Positions 34,591-43,494 of a stretch of 55,475 bases of DNA are shown piece after piece; position 1 is the stretch's first letter; each line of letters begins with the position of its first letter. Made by a program: the position numbers and the translations under genes. The notes under the pieces were generated by a model. The model was not told the origin of the DNA. It was given only the letters and a program-made list of their open reading frames with translations, and did not search any database. This DNA is from Acidobacteriota bacterium (GTDB lineage: Bacteria > Acidobacteriota > Blastocatellia > Pyrinomonadales > Pyrinomonadaceae). Location: positions 1-55,475 of the forward strand of contig QHXN01000025.1 in assembly GCA_003222975.1 (NCBI GenBank), given 5' to 3'.

Positions 34591-35068
34591 CCAGCCTACT
34601 CCCCCGCCCGCGTTGCCGCCCGATCCGTTTGAATTTATCCCTCAGAACTAAATTGGCCGAAAAAATATTTATGTTCAATTAGCCTTGCACATTTATTCAA
34701 GAAAGTCTGCATGAGGACTGCATATTTGAATAACCCAGGCTGCTTATGCATTGCTTCCCGAATACTTGTGCAGGGCTAGTAAAGGTTTTGATTTTTTCGT
34801 TCCTTTCTTTGGCATGGCGAAATTTTCCCTATTTAAGAATCATTGTTTATAATCACAACAAGAACTCGCGCGTGATTTCTAAGTTGCTACTGTCTTGCCG
34901 AGGCGGGGCAGTTCCTTTTATGAACGGCGGGGAGAAACTTGCCGAGTGGCCGCAACTATTTTGCGACCGTCGGCGCGCGGCTTGACGACAACGCGCGGCG
35001 CGTCGGGTTCGGTCGAAGAAGCATTGTTGGCGGGCAGCCGTTCAGCCCGTAACAGACATCTATGGTAG

Positions 35069-37279
35069 ATGATTCGATACTTCATTAGAGCGATGAACAG
35101 AATGCGACATCGTTACCTTCAGGTTATCGCGCTCGGCGCTGCCGTCGGCGCGTCCGCTTCACAGCCCGCGATGCCGGCGGCAGCGCCGGCACAGGCTTCC
35201 CAGACCGCGAACGCCCCCGGCCCCGCCGCCGGCGAGAATCCGTTCTTCGCCGAAAGCACCCTCCCGTTCCACGCGCCGCCGTTCGACAGGATCAAGGACG
35301 GCGACTATCAGCCCGCGATTGAGGAGGGCATGAAGCGCCAGCTCGTCGAGATCGAGGCGATAGCGAACAGCGCCGAGCCGCCGACGTTCGCCAACACCGT
35401 CGAGGCGATGGAGCGTTCGGGCGCGCTGCTGACCCGCGTCAGCCGAGTCTTCTTCGGACTCACGCAGGCCGACACCAACCCGACCATCCAGAAGGTCGAG
35501 GCAGAGGAGTCGCCCAAGCTCGCCGCGCACCAGGATCAAATCTACCTGAACCCGAAGCTGTTCGCCCGCGTGAAGTCAATCTACGAACGGCGCGACAAGC
35601 TCGGCCTCGACGCCGAGGCGAAGTATCTCGTCGAGCGTTACTACAAGACGTTCGTGCGCGCCGGGGCGCTGCTCTCGGATGCCGATAAGACGAAGCTCAG
35701 GGCGCTCAACCAGGAGGAGGCGAAGCTCACCACGGACTTCCGCAACCGGGTGCTCGCCGACACCAACGCCTCGGCAGTCGTCGTTGACGACAAGGCCCAG
35801 CTCGAAGGTCTGTCTGAAGGCGACATCGCGGCGGCGGCAGACCTCGCGAAGGCGCGCGGGCTGGCGGGCAAGTACGTCATCGCCCTCCAGAACACGACGC
35901 GCCAGCCCATCGTCATCTCGTTGAAGAACCGCGCGCTGCGCGAGCGCGTGCTCAAGGCTTCCGCAGAGCGCGGGAGCCACGGCGGCGAGAACGACACGCG
36001 GGCGCTCGTCACCCGCCTCGCACAGTTGCGCGCGCAGAAGGCCAAGCTGCTCGGCTACGCGTCTTACGCCGCCTACAGTCTCGACGACCAGATGGCGAAG
36101 ACGCCGCAGAACGCGGAGAAATTGCTGACCGACCTCGTCCCGGCGGCGACGGCGAAGGCGCGCGACGAAGCCGCCAAGTTGCAGAAGATGGCCGACGCCG
36201 AAGGCGGCGCTTTCAAGGTCGGCCCCGCCGACTGGGAGTTCTACGCCGAGAAGGTGCGCAAGGCCGAGTACGACCTGGACGAGTCGCAGACCAAACCCTA
36301 CTTTGAGCTTAATCGCGTACTTCGCGACGGCGTCTTCTTCGCGGCCAACCGGCTCTACGGCCTGACGTTCAAGGAGCGCACGGACATCCCCGTCTATAAC
36401 CCGGACGTGCGCGTCTTCGAGGTGTTCGACGCCGACGGCACGTCGCTCGCGCTCTTCTACGCCGACTACTTCCAGCGCCCGTCGAAGAGCGGCGGCGCGT
36501 GGATGGACTCGTTCGTTGACCAGAACGGACTGACGGGCGCGAAGCCGGTCGTCTATAACGTCGCCAACTTCCAGAAGCCCTCGGCGGGCCAGCCGGCGCT
36601 GCTCAGTTGGGACAACGTGACGACGATGTTCCACGAGTTCGGCCACGCCCTCCACGGGATGTTCTCGCGCGTGAAGTATCCGACCTTTTCGGGGACGAGT
36701 GTGCCGCGCGACTTCGTCGAGTTCCCGTCGCAGTTCAACGAGCACTGGGCGCTCGACCCGGCAGTCTTCGCCAACTACGCGAAGCACTACCAGAGCGGCC
36801 AGCCGATGCCGCAGGCCCTGGTCGAGAAGATCAGGCGGGCGCACACGTTCAACCAGGGCTACGACACCACGGAGTACCTCTCCGCCGCGCTCTTAGACCT
36901 GGCGTGGCACGCGCTCCCGCCCGACGCGCCCGTCCAGGAAGTCGCCGCCTTCGAGCCTTCCGCGCTCAAGCGGTTCGGCATAGACCTGCCGCAAGTCCCG
37001 CCCCGGTATCACACGACCTACTTCTCGCACATCTGGGGCGGCGGCTACTCCGCCGGTTACTACGCATACCTCTGGAGCGAGGTGCTCGACCACGACGCCT
37101 ACTACTGGTTCAAGGAGCACGGCGGCCTGACGCGCGAAAACGGCCAGCGCTTCCGCGACATGGTGCTCTCGCGCGGCGGCACACAGGACTCGGCGGCGCT
37201 GTACCGCGCCTTCCGGGGCCGCGACCCCGAAGTCGAGCCGCTGCTGATCGAGCGTGGTCTCAAGCAGGCCAAGGAGTAG
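35069..37279 (+). CDS. dcp: M3-family oligopeptidase / peptidyl-dipeptidase Dcp-like
   Basis: 736 residues; ATG 35069, or better ATG 35093 (MNRMRHRYLQVIALGAAVGA), which gives a cleaner signal peptide. The mature N-terminal half is helical with typical M3 segments (LPFHAPPFDRIKDGDYQPAI). The zinc site is TMFHEFGHALHGMFS (HEFGH) with the downstream glutamate in DFVEFPSQFNEHW, and HIWGGGYSAGYYAYLWSEVL is the conserved substrate-binding stretch. It cleaves dipeptides from the C-termini of short peptides, here probably in the periplasm. Monocistronic; a hairpin follows. The symbol is by family resemblance; an OpdA-type substrate preference is possible. Confidence 0.9.
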   Translation: MIRYFIRAMNRMRHRYLQVIALGAAVGASASQPAMPAAAPAQASQTANAPGPAAGENPFFAESTLPFHAPPFDRIKDGDYQPAIEEGMKRQLVEIEAIANSAEPPTFANTVEAMERSGALLTRVSRVFFGLTQADTNPTIQKVEAEESPKLAAHQDQIYLNPKLFARVKSIYERRDKLGLDAEAKYLVERYYKTFVRAGALLSDADKTKLRALNQEEAKLTTDFRNRVLADTNASAVVVDDKAQLEGLSEGDIAAAADLAKARGLAGKYVIALQNTTRQPIVISLKNRALRERVLKASAERGSHGGENDTRALVTRLAQLRAQKAKLLGYASYAAYSLDDQMAKTPQNAEKLLTDLVPAATAKARDEAAKLQKMADAEGGAFKVGPADWEFYAEKVRKAEYDLDESQTKPYFELNRVLRDGVFFAANRLYGLTFKERTDIPVYNPDVRVFEVFDADGTSLALFYADYFQRPSKSGGAWMDSFVDQNGLTGAKPVVYNVANFQKPSAGQPALLSWDNVTTMFHEFGHALHGMFSRVKYPTFSGTSVPRDFVEFPSQFNEHWALDPAVFANYAKHYQSGQPMPQALVEKIRRAHTFNQGYDTTEYLSAALLDLAWHALPPDAPVQEVAAFEPSALKRFGIDLPQVPPRYHTTYFSHIWGGGYSAGYYAYLWSEVLDHDAYYWFKEHGGLTRENGQRFRDMVLSRGGTQDSAALYRAFRGRDPEVEPLLIERGLKQAKE

Positions 37280-37317
37280 CGCTCGCCCCCAGGCAAGGAA
37301 TAGATGAAGGATGAAGC

Positions 37318-37360
37318 GAGGGCGAAGGTCTCTCACTTCAGCCTCCGTCCTTCCGCCCTC
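37318..37360. terminator. Hairpin after the M3 peptidase gene
   Basis: GAGGGCGAAGG (37318-37328) pairs with CCTTCCGCCCTC (37349-37360) with one bulge, followed by CAGCCTTAAATTG. It is suitably placed to end the peptidase transcript. The other bases in 37280-37681 contain no gene that I can support. Confidence 0.4.
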
Positions 37361-37681
37361 AGCCTTAAATTGTTGCGTGCCGGTGGCGATTTGATAATAA
37401 ATCGCCCTTGCGCAACCAAACGGCGCGTTTCCGCACTCAAACCTCTTGACTTGCCTTCCGCAGTCAGCTAAGAATCCGTGCTATTCGGGAGATTCGGAGA
37501 GAACAACCTCGCACGGCAGACAATCTGGGAGGGACTCGAACTAAGCGCTCCGGCGGCCAGAGAGGTGGAGCGGCGACCCGACAGGCTCAAACTGGGGGCA
37601 AGCACTGCGAGTGCGGCCCGGTCGGCGTCCGCGGGGCGCGCGAAGTTTCCCGACAGACTTTCGCACAACGGAGAGATAAAA

Positions 37682-38734
37682 ATGAGCAACGTTTCGAGCA
37701 GAGTTAAATTCATCGGACTTACTTTCGCGCTGGCGCTGGCGCTCGCGCCCGCCGCCTTCGCGCAGACGGGCGGCAACACGACCACAAACACTTCCTCGAC
37801 GAACTCGCGCACGGTCGCCTCCGGCCAGAAGATGACCATCAAGGGCGTCGTCACCAGGCGCGAGGCCGATTCGTTCACCGTCCAGGACGCCAACGGCGTC
37901 GAGACGAACGTGCTCCTGAACGACCGCACGAGCGTCAAGACCAAGGGCGGCTTCCTGCGCGGCGGCACCAACTACGGCGTGACCGCCATCCTTCGCGGCC
38001 TTAACCTCGAAGTCGAGGGCGTCGGCGACTCAAGCGGCAACCTCGTCGCCGACAAGATTCGCTTCAACGAGAGCGACCTGCGGACGGCGCGCGCCGTCAC
38101 GTCGAACGTCGTCCCCGTGGAGAACCGCGTCGGCGCGGCAGAGAACCGCATCGGCCAGGTCGAACAGAACTCACAACGCCTGTCGGGTCAGTTGGACGAG
38201 TTGGCGGCGGTCTCGAACGCGGCGCGCGGCGGCGCGAAGGCCGCGCAGGAGACCGCCGACGCCGCGGTCTCCGGCGTCAACGCCACCAACGAGCGCATCT
38301 CCGCTTTGGACGACTACCAGGTGCAGAACAACACCTCGATCCTCTTCAGGGTCGGGAGCGCCGTGCTCCTGCCGGACTCCAAGCAGAAGCTCGACCAGGT
38401 GGCGCAGCAGGCCCTGAACGCGAAGGGCTACGTGCTTGAGGTGAGCGGCTTCGCCAGCTCCGACGGCTCGACGGAAGCCAACCGCCGTCTCTCACAGCGA
38501 CGGGCCGACGCCGTGATCCGCTACCTCGTCGAGAACCACCAGATTCCGCTGCGCCGCATCGTCACGCCCTACGGCTACGGCGCGTCGAACCCGGTGGCCG
38601 ACAACGCGACGCGCGAGGGGCGCGAGCAGAACCGGAGAGTCGAGGTGAAGGTGCTCGTCAACCGCGGCCTCATCCAGGGCGCGCCGCAGATGAACACGCC
38701 CAAGCCGAGCCAGAACCCTGGCTCCAGCGAATAG
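37682..38734 (+). CDS. OmpA-family outer-membrane/peptidoglycan-binding protein
   Basis: 350 residues from ATG 37682, with a GGAGAG ribosome site about 8 bases upstream. Signal peptide: KFIGLTFALALALAPAAFAQ. Residues about 45-125 resemble a small beta-barrel DUF5666-like domain (KGVVTRREADSFTVQDANG). A helical linker with N-R-V/I-G repeats and Q-rich segments spans about 135-210. The C-terminal OmpA domain has ILFRVGSAVLLPDSKQKL, then LEVSGFASSDGSTEANRRLS, RADAVIRYLV and the closing NRRVEVKVLV. It should tether the outer membrane to peptidoglycan. The next gene, a VWA protein, follows after 116 bases on the same strand. Confidence 0.9.
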   Translation: MSNVSSRVKFIGLTFALALALAPAAFAQTGGNTTTNTSSTNSRTVASGQKMTIKGVVTRREADSFTVQDANGVETNVLLNDRTSVKTKGGFLRGGTNYGVTAILRGLNLEVEGVGDSSGNLVADKIRFNESDLRTARAVTSNVVPVENRVGAAENRIGQVEQNSQRLSGQLDELAAVSNAARGGAKAAQETADAAVSGVNATNERISALDDYQVQNNTSILFRVGSAVLLPDSKQKLDQVAQQALNAKGYVLEVSGFASSDGSTEANRRLSQRRADAVIRYLVENHQIPLRRIVTPYGYGASNPVADNATREGREQNRRVEVKVLVNRGLIQGAPQMNTPKPSQNPGSSE

Positions 38735-38850
38735 CGCGGTTCCAAACCACGCGTGACAGGTGGCGCGACGGCACGCTCGGCGTGCTCAGGCGTCACCTGT
38801 CATTTTTGTCAGGGCCGCGAGCGAGCGAGTTCCAGGAGGTCTCGAACAAG

Positions 38851-40107
38851 GTGTCCCGTTTACCCGACGCAGCGAGAAGATTTCTGACCGTGGCCCTTCT
38901 GTCAGGTTTGCTCCTGCCCGCACTCACCCCGACCGGCGCGCAGGCGAGGCTGACGCACACGCGCCGGAGTGCCGCGATGAAGCCTTCGCCCGCGACTGCG
39001 CACGTCGCCGCCCCGCGTATGGCGGCGCAGTCGAGAACCGTGCCGCGCCCCACGCCCACGCCGGCGCTCGTCGTCGTCGCGCCCTCGCAAACGGACGCGC
39101 CGCCGCCGCCGGTGCCGCAGCGACCGACGCCGACCCCGACGCCGAAGCCGAAGCCGAAAGAGGAGGCGTTGGACGAGAGCGAGGTCGTGCGCGTCACGTC
39201 GAACCTCGTGGTCGCGCCCGTCGCGGTGACGGACGCCGCGGGGAACGCCGTGCAGGGCTTGAAGAAGGAGGACTTCCGCCTCGAAGAGGAGGGGCGCACG
39301 CAAACGCTCGAAGCCGTCGGCGACGCCGACCAGGTGCCCTTGGACATCGCGCTCGTCTTCGACATCTCTTCAAGCGTCACCCGAAATTTCGAGTTCGAGA
39401 AGCGAACCGCCGCGGGCTTCCTCCGTGAAGTCCTCAAGCCGATTGACCACGCCGCCGTCTTCACCATCGCCGAGAGGCCGCGCCTCGCGCAGGCGCTCAC
39501 CTCCGCCGGCGGGGCCACGTCGAGCCTGCTGACCATCAACGCGGCTGACAGGCCGACGGGCACGGCCTTCTACGACACGGTCACCGCCGCCGCGCGCTAC
39601 CTCGCGCAGAACGCGCCCGAACGCGACCGCCGCGTCATCCTCGTCATCTCCGACGGCGAGGACAACTTCAGCGACGACGTGCGCGACGCGATGATGACGG
39701 AAGGGAAGGCCGGGGCCACGCAAGTCCAGGCGATGGAGAGCCAGCGCGCGCTCCACGCGCGCGCCGCCCAGAAAGTCCAGCGCGAAGTGCAGCACGCCGA
39801 CGCGGTCTTCTACTCCATCAACCCCAGCGGCCCCAGCATCCGCCTCAACGTCATCAGCCAGCGCGCGCAGGATCAGATGAAGATGCTGGCCGACTCGACC
39901 GGCGGCAACTCCTTCGTCCCGCCCCGGCTCGAAGACCTCGAACCCGTCTTCCGCCAGATCGCCGCCGAGCTTCGCGCGCAGTACCTCCTTCAGTACCTCT
40001 CGAACAACGAGGCGCAGCCCGGCAAGTTCCTCCGCATCAAGGTCACGACGCCCGCGCGCCCAGACCTGCACATACGCGCGCGGCAGGGCTATTACAAGAA
40101 GGGGTAA
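38851..40107 (+). CDS. VWA-domain protein of the Acidobacteria secreted type
   Basis: Start GTG 38851, set by AGGAGGT (38834-38840); 418 residues. An N-terminal hydrophobic signal (FLTVALLSGLLLPALTP) is followed by a proline-rich linker (PTPTPTPKPKPKEE). The SNLVVAPVAVTDAAGNAVQG and EDFRLEEEGRTQTL block is the domain that precedes VWA in this family. The VWA core carries the MIDAS residues DISSSV (D-x-S-x-S) and VILVISDGEDN. These proteins are exported and bind metal-dependent ligands; their role is unknown. A long hairpin overlaps the stop codon. Confidence 0.88.
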   Translation: MSRLPDAARRFLTVALLSGLLLPALTPTGAQARLTHTRRSAAMKPSPATAHVAAPRMAAQSRTVPRPTPTPALVVVAPSQTDAPPPPVPQRPTPTPTPKPKPKEEALDESEVVRVTSNLVVAPVAVTDAAGNAVQGLKKEDFRLEEEGRTQTLEAVGDADQVPLDIALVFDISSSVTRNFEFEKRTAAGFLREVLKPIDHAAVFTIAERPRLAQALTSAGGATSSLLTINAADRPTGTAFYDTVTAAARYLAQNAPERDRRVILVISDGEDNFSDDVRDAMMTEGKAGATQVQAMESQRALHARAAQKVQREVQHADAVFYSINPSGPSIRLNVISQRAQDQMKMLADSTGGNSFVPPRLEDLEPVFRQIAAELRAQYLLQYLSNNEAQPGKFLRIKVTTPARPDLHIRARQGYYKKG

Positions 40108-40181
40108 GAGGGTAAGAGGGTAAAAGGGAAAGGGGAGGCCGCCTTGCGCTCCCCGTTTTCCCTTTTACCCTCTTACCCCTT
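40106..40181. terminator. Long G/A-rich inverted repeat, bidirectional terminator candidate
   Basis: About 28 base pairs with one or two bulges join AAGAGGGTAAGAGGGTAAAA (from 40106) to the mirrored stretch ending near 40181. The loop is about 12 bases (GCCGCCTTGCG). It lies exactly between the convergent VWA gene (stop 40105-40107) and the minus-strand gene ending at 40193. Confidence 0.6.
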
Positions 40182-40192
40182 TACCCCTTCCT

Positions 40193-40699
40193 TTATTGCA
40201 TTTCGAGCAGCACGTCAGTCAACTGCGTGGCGATGTCGAGGAGGATGCGGCCCGCGCGGTCGTACTGGTTGGACGAGACCGACTGCGCGGCCTCGTCGGC
40301 GCGGCCTGAGACGCCCTGAAGCATCTGGTACTGGTGTTCGAGGCCCTGCGCGAATCGGAAGTGGCTTTCGAGCTGGTCGAGCCGGTCGCGCATCGCGTGG
40401 ACGCTGTCAACCAGCCCCGACTTCGTCTTGTTCGCCGCGTCCGCCGACTCGGCCTGCGCTCCCGTCAGCTCCAAGTCCTTCGAGAGCCGACCGTAGAGGT
40501 AGAGGAAGCGCGTCAGGTCTTTCGAGAGGCCCGCGATTTCGAGGCGCTGCGCGTTGAAGCGCGTCGCGTCGAGGCGCGACGACTGTTTGGATGTGGTGCG
40601 GCGCTTCTGCGGCGCTGACGTGCGGCGCGTGCGCGTCTGCGCCGACGCGGAGAAGGTCAGGAGCATGCACGCGATTGCCGCGGCGATAAATGTTTTCAC
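40193..40699 (-). CDS. Small secreted helical protein, unknown function
   Basis: 168 residues from ATG 40699. Signal peptide: KTFIAAAIACMLLTFSASAQ. A basic segment (TRTRRTSAPQKRRTTSKQ) follows, then a helical body with LEIAGLSKDLTRFLYLYGRL and DRAGRILLDIATQLTDVLLE. No cysteines in the mature part and no motif known to me. It may be an exported DNA-, polymer- or peptidoglycan-associated protein given the basic stretch. It stands alone between the VWA gene and lipB. Confidence 0.7.
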   Translation of the reverse strand: MKTFIAAAIACMLLTFSASAQTRTRRTSAPQKRRTTSKQSSRLDATRFNAQRLEIAGLSKDLTRFLYLYGRLSKDLELTGAQAESADAANKTKSGLVDSVHAMRDRLDQLESHFRFAQGLEHQYQMLQGVSGRADEAAQSVSSNQYDRAGRILLDIATQLTDVLLEMQ

Positions 40700-40974
40700 G
40701 ATCCCCTCCTCAAAAAGAAAGTTCCGGGCTGCTGTCGGGACAAACGCGCGGCCCGCGCCCCTAAAATTTCTGCCCGGTCTGTTCGGCTGAATTTATCCCA
40801 AGACGTGCGGACACGCATTGTGCACGACAGACTCCGCGCCCCGCAAGCTTTGCCCGTCTGCCGCGCCGGATCAAGCGCAGGAGAGGCGCGGGCAGACTCG
40901 CGCGCGCGCCTTCGGCGGGCCGCCCGGTCTGCTACAATGGACGCTTGAGAGAGCTTCAACCCCGCACACTTGCG

Positions 40975-41646
40975 ATGCAAGCGAGACGCTTAAAAGTTCG
41001 CCGCCTCGGGCGCATGGAGTACGGCGCGGCCTACCGCGTCCAGAAGGAGACCGAGCTGGCCGTGCGCGAGCGGCGCGAGCCGGACACGCTTCTCCTCGTC
41101 GAGCACCCGCACGTCCTCACCGTCGGACGGCGCGCGACGCGCGAAGCCATTCTCGCCGCGCCCGAACTGTTGGAGGCGCGCGGCGTCACAGTCCACGAGA
41201 CCAACCGCGGCGGACGTGTGACCTACCACGGACTCGGCCAGGTCGTCGGCTATCCCATAATCAATTTGAGTCCCGAACGCGAGGACGTGCACGCTTACGT
41301 CCGCGACCTCGAAGAGGTATTAATCCGCACGATGCTTGATTTCGACATCGAGACTTTCCGCATTAAAGGCTTGACCGGCGTCCACACCTCGCGCGGCAAG
41401 GTCGCCGCCATCGGCGTCCACATCGCCCGCTGGGTCACGACGCACGGCTTCGCCCTCAACGTCAACACAGACCTCAGCTACTTTAACCTCATCATCGCCT
41501 GCGAAGGCGAGCCGGTGACTTCGATGAAAGAAATCACGGGCCGCGAACTCCCGCTCGCCGAAGTCGAAGACCGCGTCGTCGCGCGCTTCGCCGAGGTGTT
41601 TGAGATGACGCTTGAAGGAGAAAACGCCGTTAACCGTAAACCGTAA
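40975..41646 (+). CDS. lipB: Octanoyltransferase LipB
   Basis: 223 residues from ATG 40975. Moves octanoate from acyl carrier protein to the lipoyl domains of 2-oxoacid dehydrogenases and glycine cleavage H protein. Active-site features: LLVEHPHVLTVGRRA, GGRVTYHGLGQ (79-89), K142 in RGKVAAIGVHI and the catalytic cysteine C176 in LIIACEGEPV. The extreme C-terminus (ENAVNRKP) is encoded within the left arm of an inverted repeat and was probably extended by it. lipA follows on the same strand with a truncated dehydratase gene in between; together lipB and lipA make the de novo lipoate pathway. Confidence 0.95.
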   Translation: MQARRLKVRRLGRMEYGAAYRVQKETELAVRERREPDTLLLVEHPHVLTVGRRATREAILAAPELLEARGVTVHETNRGGRVTYHGLGQVVGYPIINLSPEREDVHAYVRDLEEVLIRTMLDFDIETFRIKGLTGVHTSRGKVAAIGVHIARWVTTHGFALNVNTDLSYFNLIIACEGEPVTSMKEITGRELPLAEVEDRVVARFAEVFEMTLEGENAVNRKP

Positions 41647-41700
41647 ACCTTGGCGAGAGAGAAGGCAGGTTTTACTTATCACGGTTCACGGTTTACGGTT
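41632..41700. repeat. Inverted repeat of GGTTTACG-type units after lipB
   Basis: AACCGTAAACCGTAAACC (41632-41649) and GGTTCACGGTTTACGGTT (41683-41700) pair over 18 bases with one G:T; the loop is 33 bases. The left arm runs through the lipB stop codon. The unit is shared with the larger repeat at 44522. Confidence 0.6.
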
Positions 41701-41710
41701 TACCACTATC

Positions 41711-42514
41711 ATGCTGACGCTAGACTTCATCCAGTTGGCCGAGGCGCGCGTCCGCCCGTTCGTTCACCGGACGCCGGTCGCCACCTCGCGCACGTTCGAC
41801 GAGGCGGCGGGCCGCCGCGTCTTCTTCAAGTGCGAGAACTTCCAGCGCGCGGGCGCGTTCAAGATGCGCGGCGCGACGAACAAGATTCTGTCGCTGACGG
41901 ACGAAGAACGCGCGCGCGGCGTCGTCGCCTTCTCGTCGGGCAACCACGCGCAGGCCGTGGCGCTGGCGGCGCGCGACGCGGGCGTGCGCGCCGTCATCGT
42001 GATGCCGCAGGACGCTCCGCGCACGAAGCTGGCGGCCACGCGTGGCTACGGCGCTGAAGTAGTCCTCTACGACCGGCAGCGCGAAGACCGCGAGAGTGTG
42101 GCCCGACGAATCGCGGAGCGCGACGGGCTGGCGGTCGTCCCGCCGTTCGACGATTACCACGTCATCGCGGGGCAGGGCACTTGCGCGCTCGAACTCCTGG
42201 AGGATGTGCCCGACCTCGACGCGATGCTTACGCCGTGCGGCGGCGGCGGACTGTTCGCGGGCGCGAGCACGGCGGCGAAGGCGCTGCACAAAGACATACG
42301 CTGCTTCCCCGTCGAGTCGGAGTTGTCGGACGACACGCGGCAGTCGTTCGTCAAAGGCGAGCGCGTCCACATCCCGCCGCCCGCCACCATCGCCGACGGC
42401 ATGAGGACGCAGACGCCGGGCGCGCTCACGTTTCCGATACTTCAGCAGAACGCCGGCGCGCTTCGTCCATCCCACGATGGCTTGACGGAAGCGACAGCGG
42501 CGCGGGCCGGGTGA
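41711..42514 (+). CDS. Threonine/serine dehydratase (PLP enzyme), C-terminally truncated
   Basis: 267 residues from ATG 41711. N-terminal half with RTPVATSRTFDE, CENFQRAGAFKMRGATNKIL (PLP lysine in FKMRGA), VAFSSGNHAQAVALAARDAG, and the phosphate-binding TPCGGGGLFAG. Homologues run 310-330 residues. Here the similarity stops at GALTFPILQQN, and the last 20 codons do not match, so the small-domain ending with the conserved region after residue 250 is absent. The active site is largely intact, but folding is doubtful. It lies between lipB and lipA with no sign that it is functionally linked to them. Confidence 0.75.
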   Translation: MLTLDFIQLAEARVRPFVHRTPVATSRTFDEAAGRRVFFKCENFQRAGAFKMRGATNKILSLTDEERARGVVAFSSGNHAQAVALAARDAGVRAVIVMPQDAPRTKLAATRGYGAEVVLYDRQREDRESVARRIAERDGLAVVPPFDDYHVIAGQGTCALELLEDVPDLDAMLTPCGGGGLFAGASTAAKALHKDIRCFPVESELSDDTRQSFVKGERVHIPPPATIADGMRTQTPGALTFPILQQNAGALRPSHDGLTEATAARAG

Positions 42515-42550
42515 TAAAATGGCGGCACAAAGAAAACGGAGCAGAAAAAT

Positions 42551-43474
42551 TTGAGCCGCGAGCTAAGAGTCATCAACAATCCTCCGTCCGCAAGACCCGC
42601 GCGCGGGCCGAAGCCCGAATGGCTGCGGATCAGGATCGGCGACCCGACGAACCAGAACGCCGTGCTGAAGCTGATCGAGGGCCTGAACCTGCACACGGTC
42701 TGCCAGGAGGCGCGCTGCCCGAACATCTTCGAGTGCTGGGCCGACCGCACGGCGACCTTCATGATCGGCGGCGACATCTGCACGCGCCACTGCGGCTTCT
42801 GCGCCGTCTCGAAGGGCACAGCCTTCGCGCTCGACCCCGAAGAGCCGCGCCACGTCGCCGAGGCCGTCAGCCACCTGAACCTCGCGCACACCGTCATCAC
42901 CTCCGTCAACCGCGACGACCTCGCCGACGGCGGCGCTTCGCACTGGGCGGAGACCATCCGGCAGGTGCGCGCTCTCAATCCCGGCTGCCGCATCGAAGTC
43001 CTCATCCCCGACTTCAACGGCGACGGCGAAGCGCTCAACTCTGTGCTCGACGCCGCGCCGGACGTGCTCAACCACAACACCGAGACCATCGCGCGCCTCT
43101 ACCGGCGCGTCCGGCCCGACGCGAAGTACGAGCAGTCGTTGACGCTGCTCAGGCGCGCGGGAGAGCGCCGCGACCGCGAGCGTCGCGGCATGCTCACGAA
43201 GAGCGGCATCATGGTCGGCCTGGGCGAGACGTTCGACGAGGTGGTCGAGTTAATGCGCGACCTGCGCTCGGTCTCCTGCGACATCATGACCATCGGCCAG
43301 TACCTACAGCCGCACGCGCGCCGCCTCCCCGTCGAGCGCTACGTCACGCCCGAAGAGTTCGCGCGCTGGCGCGACGCGGGGCTGGAGCTTGGGTTCAAGC
43401 ACGTCGAGTCCAGCCCCCTGACGCGCTCCTCCTACCACGCGCGCCAGCAGACCGACGGCGCGACGCCCGTCTGA
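42551..43474 (+). CDS. lipA: Lipoyl synthase LipA
   Basis: 307 residues from TTG 42551, the only start available after the in-frame stop at 42515-42517; ACGGA about 11 bases upstream is a weak ribosome site. Radical-SAM enzyme that inserts two sulfurs into protein-bound octanoate. Auxiliary cluster cysteines: C51, C56, C62 (CQEARCPNIFEC). Radical-SAM cluster: CTRHCGFC (C77, C81, C84). Near the C-terminus SSPLTRSSYHA holds the serine ligand of the auxiliary cluster. The family length is usual. Pairs with lipB. Confidence 0.96.
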   Translation: MSRELRVINNPPSARPARGPKPEWLRIRIGDPTNQNAVLKLIEGLNLHTVCQEARCPNIFECWADRTATFMIGGDICTRHCGFCAVSKGTAFALDPEEPRHVAEAVSHLNLAHTVITSVNRDDLADGGASHWAETIRQVRALNPGCRIEVLIPDFNGDGEALNSVLDAAPDVLNHNTETIARLYRRVRPDAKYEQSLTLLRRAGERRDRERRGMLTKSGIMVGLGETFDEVVELMRDLRSVSCDIMTIGQYLQPHARRLPVERYVTPEEFARWRDAGLELGFKHVESSPLTRSSYHARQQTDGATPV

Positions 43475-43494
43475 CGAATGATAAAATCGAGAAC

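Noticed and set aside
34746..34985. 79-codon frame in the AT-rich gap
   Set aside because: No family resemblance, no ribosome site, and composition equal to the surrounding non-coding DNA.
37490..37560. tRNA-like T-loop stretch on the minus strand (AGTTCGAGTCCC)
   Set aside because: The flanking bases do not form the five-pair T stem, and no D or anticodon arm is present.
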